Of a DNA stretch of 64,000 nucleotides, positions 62,639 through 64,000 are shown one piece after another; position 1 is the stretch's first letter, and each line of letters starts with the position of its first letter. The position numbers and the translations under genes are program-made. The stretch lies in the NCBI GenBank assembly GCA_052244495.1, contig JBQPXH010000002.1. One strand, written 5' to 3'. Source of the stretch: Cereibacter_A sp052244495. Its GTDB lineage: Bacteria > Pseudomonadota > Alphaproteobacteria > Rhodobacterales > Rhodobacteraceae. Under the pieces are notes generated by a model. The model had not been told where the DNA came from. It saw only the letters and a program-made list of their open reading frames with translations, and did not search any database.

Positions 62639-64000
62639 GCGATACAGACGGCAAGAAACCCCTCGGCCTGGGTGGCGGCTCGCGTTCGGGCCAGGTGAAG
62701 CAGAGCTTCAGCCACGGCCGCACAAAGAGTGTCCTGGTCGAGACGAAGCGCAAGCGCGTTGTCGTTCCGAAGCCGGGTGCCTCGGGGTCGTCGACCACGA
62801 CGAACTCGCCGTCGCACCTGGGCGATCCGGCGAAGCGTCCTGCAGGCATCTCCGATGCCGAGATGGAGCGCCGCCTCGCCGCGCTGCGCGCAGCCAAGCT
62901 GCGCGAGGTCGAAGAGGCCAAGCGTCGCGAAGAGGACGAGCGCCAGCGCGAGGAAGAGCGTCAGCGGCGCCGCGAGGAACTCGAGGCGAAGGAACGCGAG
63001 GAGCGTGAGCGCGCCGAGGCCCTTCGCCAGAAGGCCGAGGACGAGGAACGTGCCCGCCGCGAGGCTGAAGAGGCCGCCCGGCGAGCCGAAGAAGCCAAAC
63101 GGGCCCCGGCTCCGGCCGCGCCGCAACCTGCGGCGCCCGAATCGCGCGCTTCCGCGCCGCCGTCGGCGAAGCCCGGTCTGGCGCCCTCGCGCAAGGAGCG
63201 CGAGCGCGAGGCCGAGCGTGACCGCGCGACCAAGAAGGACGACTCGCGCCGGTCGGGCAAGCTCACGCTGAACGAAGCTCTCTCGGGCGAAGGTGGCCGC
63301 ACGCGGTCGCTCGCCGCGATGAAGCGCAAGCAGGAGAAGGCCCGCCAGAAGGCGATGGGCTTCGGCCACAAGGCCGAGAAGCAGGTGCGCGACGTGCAGC
63401 TGCCCGAGACGATCCTGGTGCAGGAGCTCGCCAACCGCATGGCGGAGCGGGCTGCCGATGTGGTCAAGGCGCTCATGAAGATGGGCATGATGGTCACGAT
63501 GAACCAGACCATCGACGCCGACACCGCCGAGCTGGTGATCGAGGAATTCGGCCACCGCGCCGTCCGCGTGTCGGACGCCGACGTCGAGCATGTGATCGAC
63601 ACGGTCGAGGACAAGGCCGAAGACCTCCAGTCGCGCCCGCCGATCATCACGATCATGGGGCACGTCGACCACGGCAAGACCTCGCTGCTGGACGCGATCC
63701 GCAAGACGAGCGTCGTCTCGGGCGAGGCCGGTGGCATCACGCAGCACATCGGCGCCTATCAGGTGACGACGGACAGCGGCGCGGTGCTGACCTTCCTCGA
63801 CACGCCCGGCCACGCGGCTTTCACCTCGATGCGTGCCCGTGGCGCGCAGGTGACGGACATCGTCGTGCTGGTGGTGGCTGCCGATGATGCGGTGATGCCG
63901 CAGACGGTCGAGGCGATCAAGCATGCCAAGGCCGCGAAGGTCCCGATGATCGTCGCGATCAACAAGATCGACAAGCCGGACGCGCAGCCCGACAAGGTCC
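62635..64000 (+). CDS. infB: Translation initiation factor IF-2 (truncated by the window end)
   Basis: GTPase that places initiator tRNA on the 30S subunit. The visible 455 residues include the N-terminal region (MSDTDGKKPLGLGGGSRSG...), a long Arg/Glu/Ala-rich coiled stretch, the IF2 N domain, and the G domain with G1 GHVDHGKTS (about residue 342), DTPGHAAFTSMRARG and NKID. No stop codon occurs before base 64000; the C-terminal tRNA-binding domains lie outside. The ATG overlaps the preceding stop as ATGA. Confidence 0.96.
   Translation, partial: MSDTDGKKPLGLGGGSRSGQVKQSFSHGRTKSVLVETKRKRVVVPKPGASGSSTTTNSPSHLGDPAKRPAGISDAEMERRLAALRAAKLREVEEAKRREEDERQREEERQRRREELEAKEREERERAEALRQKAEDEERARREAEEAARRAEEAKRAPAPAAPQPAAPESRASAPPSAKPGLAPSRKEREREAERDRATKKDDSRRSGKLTLNEALSGEGGRTRSLAAMKRKQEKARQKAMGFGHKAEKQVRDVQLPETILVQELANRMAERAADVVKALMKMGMMVTMNQTIDADTAELVIEEFGHRAVRVSDADVEHVIDTVEDKAEDLQSRPPIITIMGHVDHGKTSLLDAIRKTSVVSGEAGGITQHIGAYQVTTDSGAVLTFLDTPGHAAFTSMRARGAQVTDIVVLVVAADDAVMPQTVEAIKHAKAAKVPMIVAINKIDKPDAQPDKV

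Overview
This is a GC-rich chromosomal segment of an alphaproteobacterium in the Rhodobacteraceae, close to the Rhodobacter/Cereibacter sphaeroides group. The cytochrome bc1 operon (Rieske protein of 187 residues with a GTG start, cytochrome c1 with the extra cysteine-pair insertion), the split glutamate synthase locus, the MarR/OmpR pair petP-petR and the order of the isoprenoid genes all point there. This placement rests on remembered protein features, not on a search. No phage, insertion sequence, CRISPR array or plasmid gene was seen. The window is mostly densely packed housekeeping DNA.

Layout. 0-12 kb: periplasmic methionine-sulfoxide repair (msrPQ) divergent from a secreted fasciclin protein, the disaggregase clpB, a ROK kinase, pyrF, an NfeD/SPFH pair, a zinc-ribbon DinB polymerase, an N-formylglutamate amidohydrolase, tRNA-Val and rpmJ. 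12-25 kb: a glutathione transferase, a 758-base non-coding stretch with strong hairpins, the petABC (fbcFBC) operon, the TPP-riboswitch-controlled thiBPQ transporter, aroC, an EamA exporter, an HU protein, AMP nucleosidase and an epimerase. 25-34 kb: an overlapping HDAC-xseB-ispA-dxs isoprenoid operon, petP-petR, ilvE, a tiny basic protein with an internal repeat and its own promoter, then DUF1294, queG, a second GST and mtgA. 35-44 kb: gltB and gltD separated by two unrelated genes, with two matched palindromes in the gltD upstream region, then uppP and an NDUFA9-like protein. 44-49 kb: tRNA-Leu, an RNase D gene, kdsD, lptCAB, hpf and ptsN. 49-59.6 kb: a surface-glycan region with a tandem-domain sulfotransferase, four glycosyltransferases, galU, kdsB, a PAP phosphatase (cysQ) and an ABC-2 permease. 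59.6-64 kb: the rimP-nusA-ylxR-infB translation/transcription operon, with infB running off the window.

How the genes work together. The lpt, kdsB, kdsD, galU, glycosyltransferase and sulfotransferase genes serve the outer surface. CysQ would remove the PAP produced by sulfotransferases. MsrPQ, the fasciclin protein and ClpB are stress genes, and their upstream DNA carries matches to sigma-E-like and heat-shock promoter patterns. The most worthwhile leads are regulatory (twin palindromes at gltD, an intrinsic terminator inside the rimP leader, an operator-like palindrome in the promoter of a 56-residue protein) and the putative sulfated-glycan cluster.
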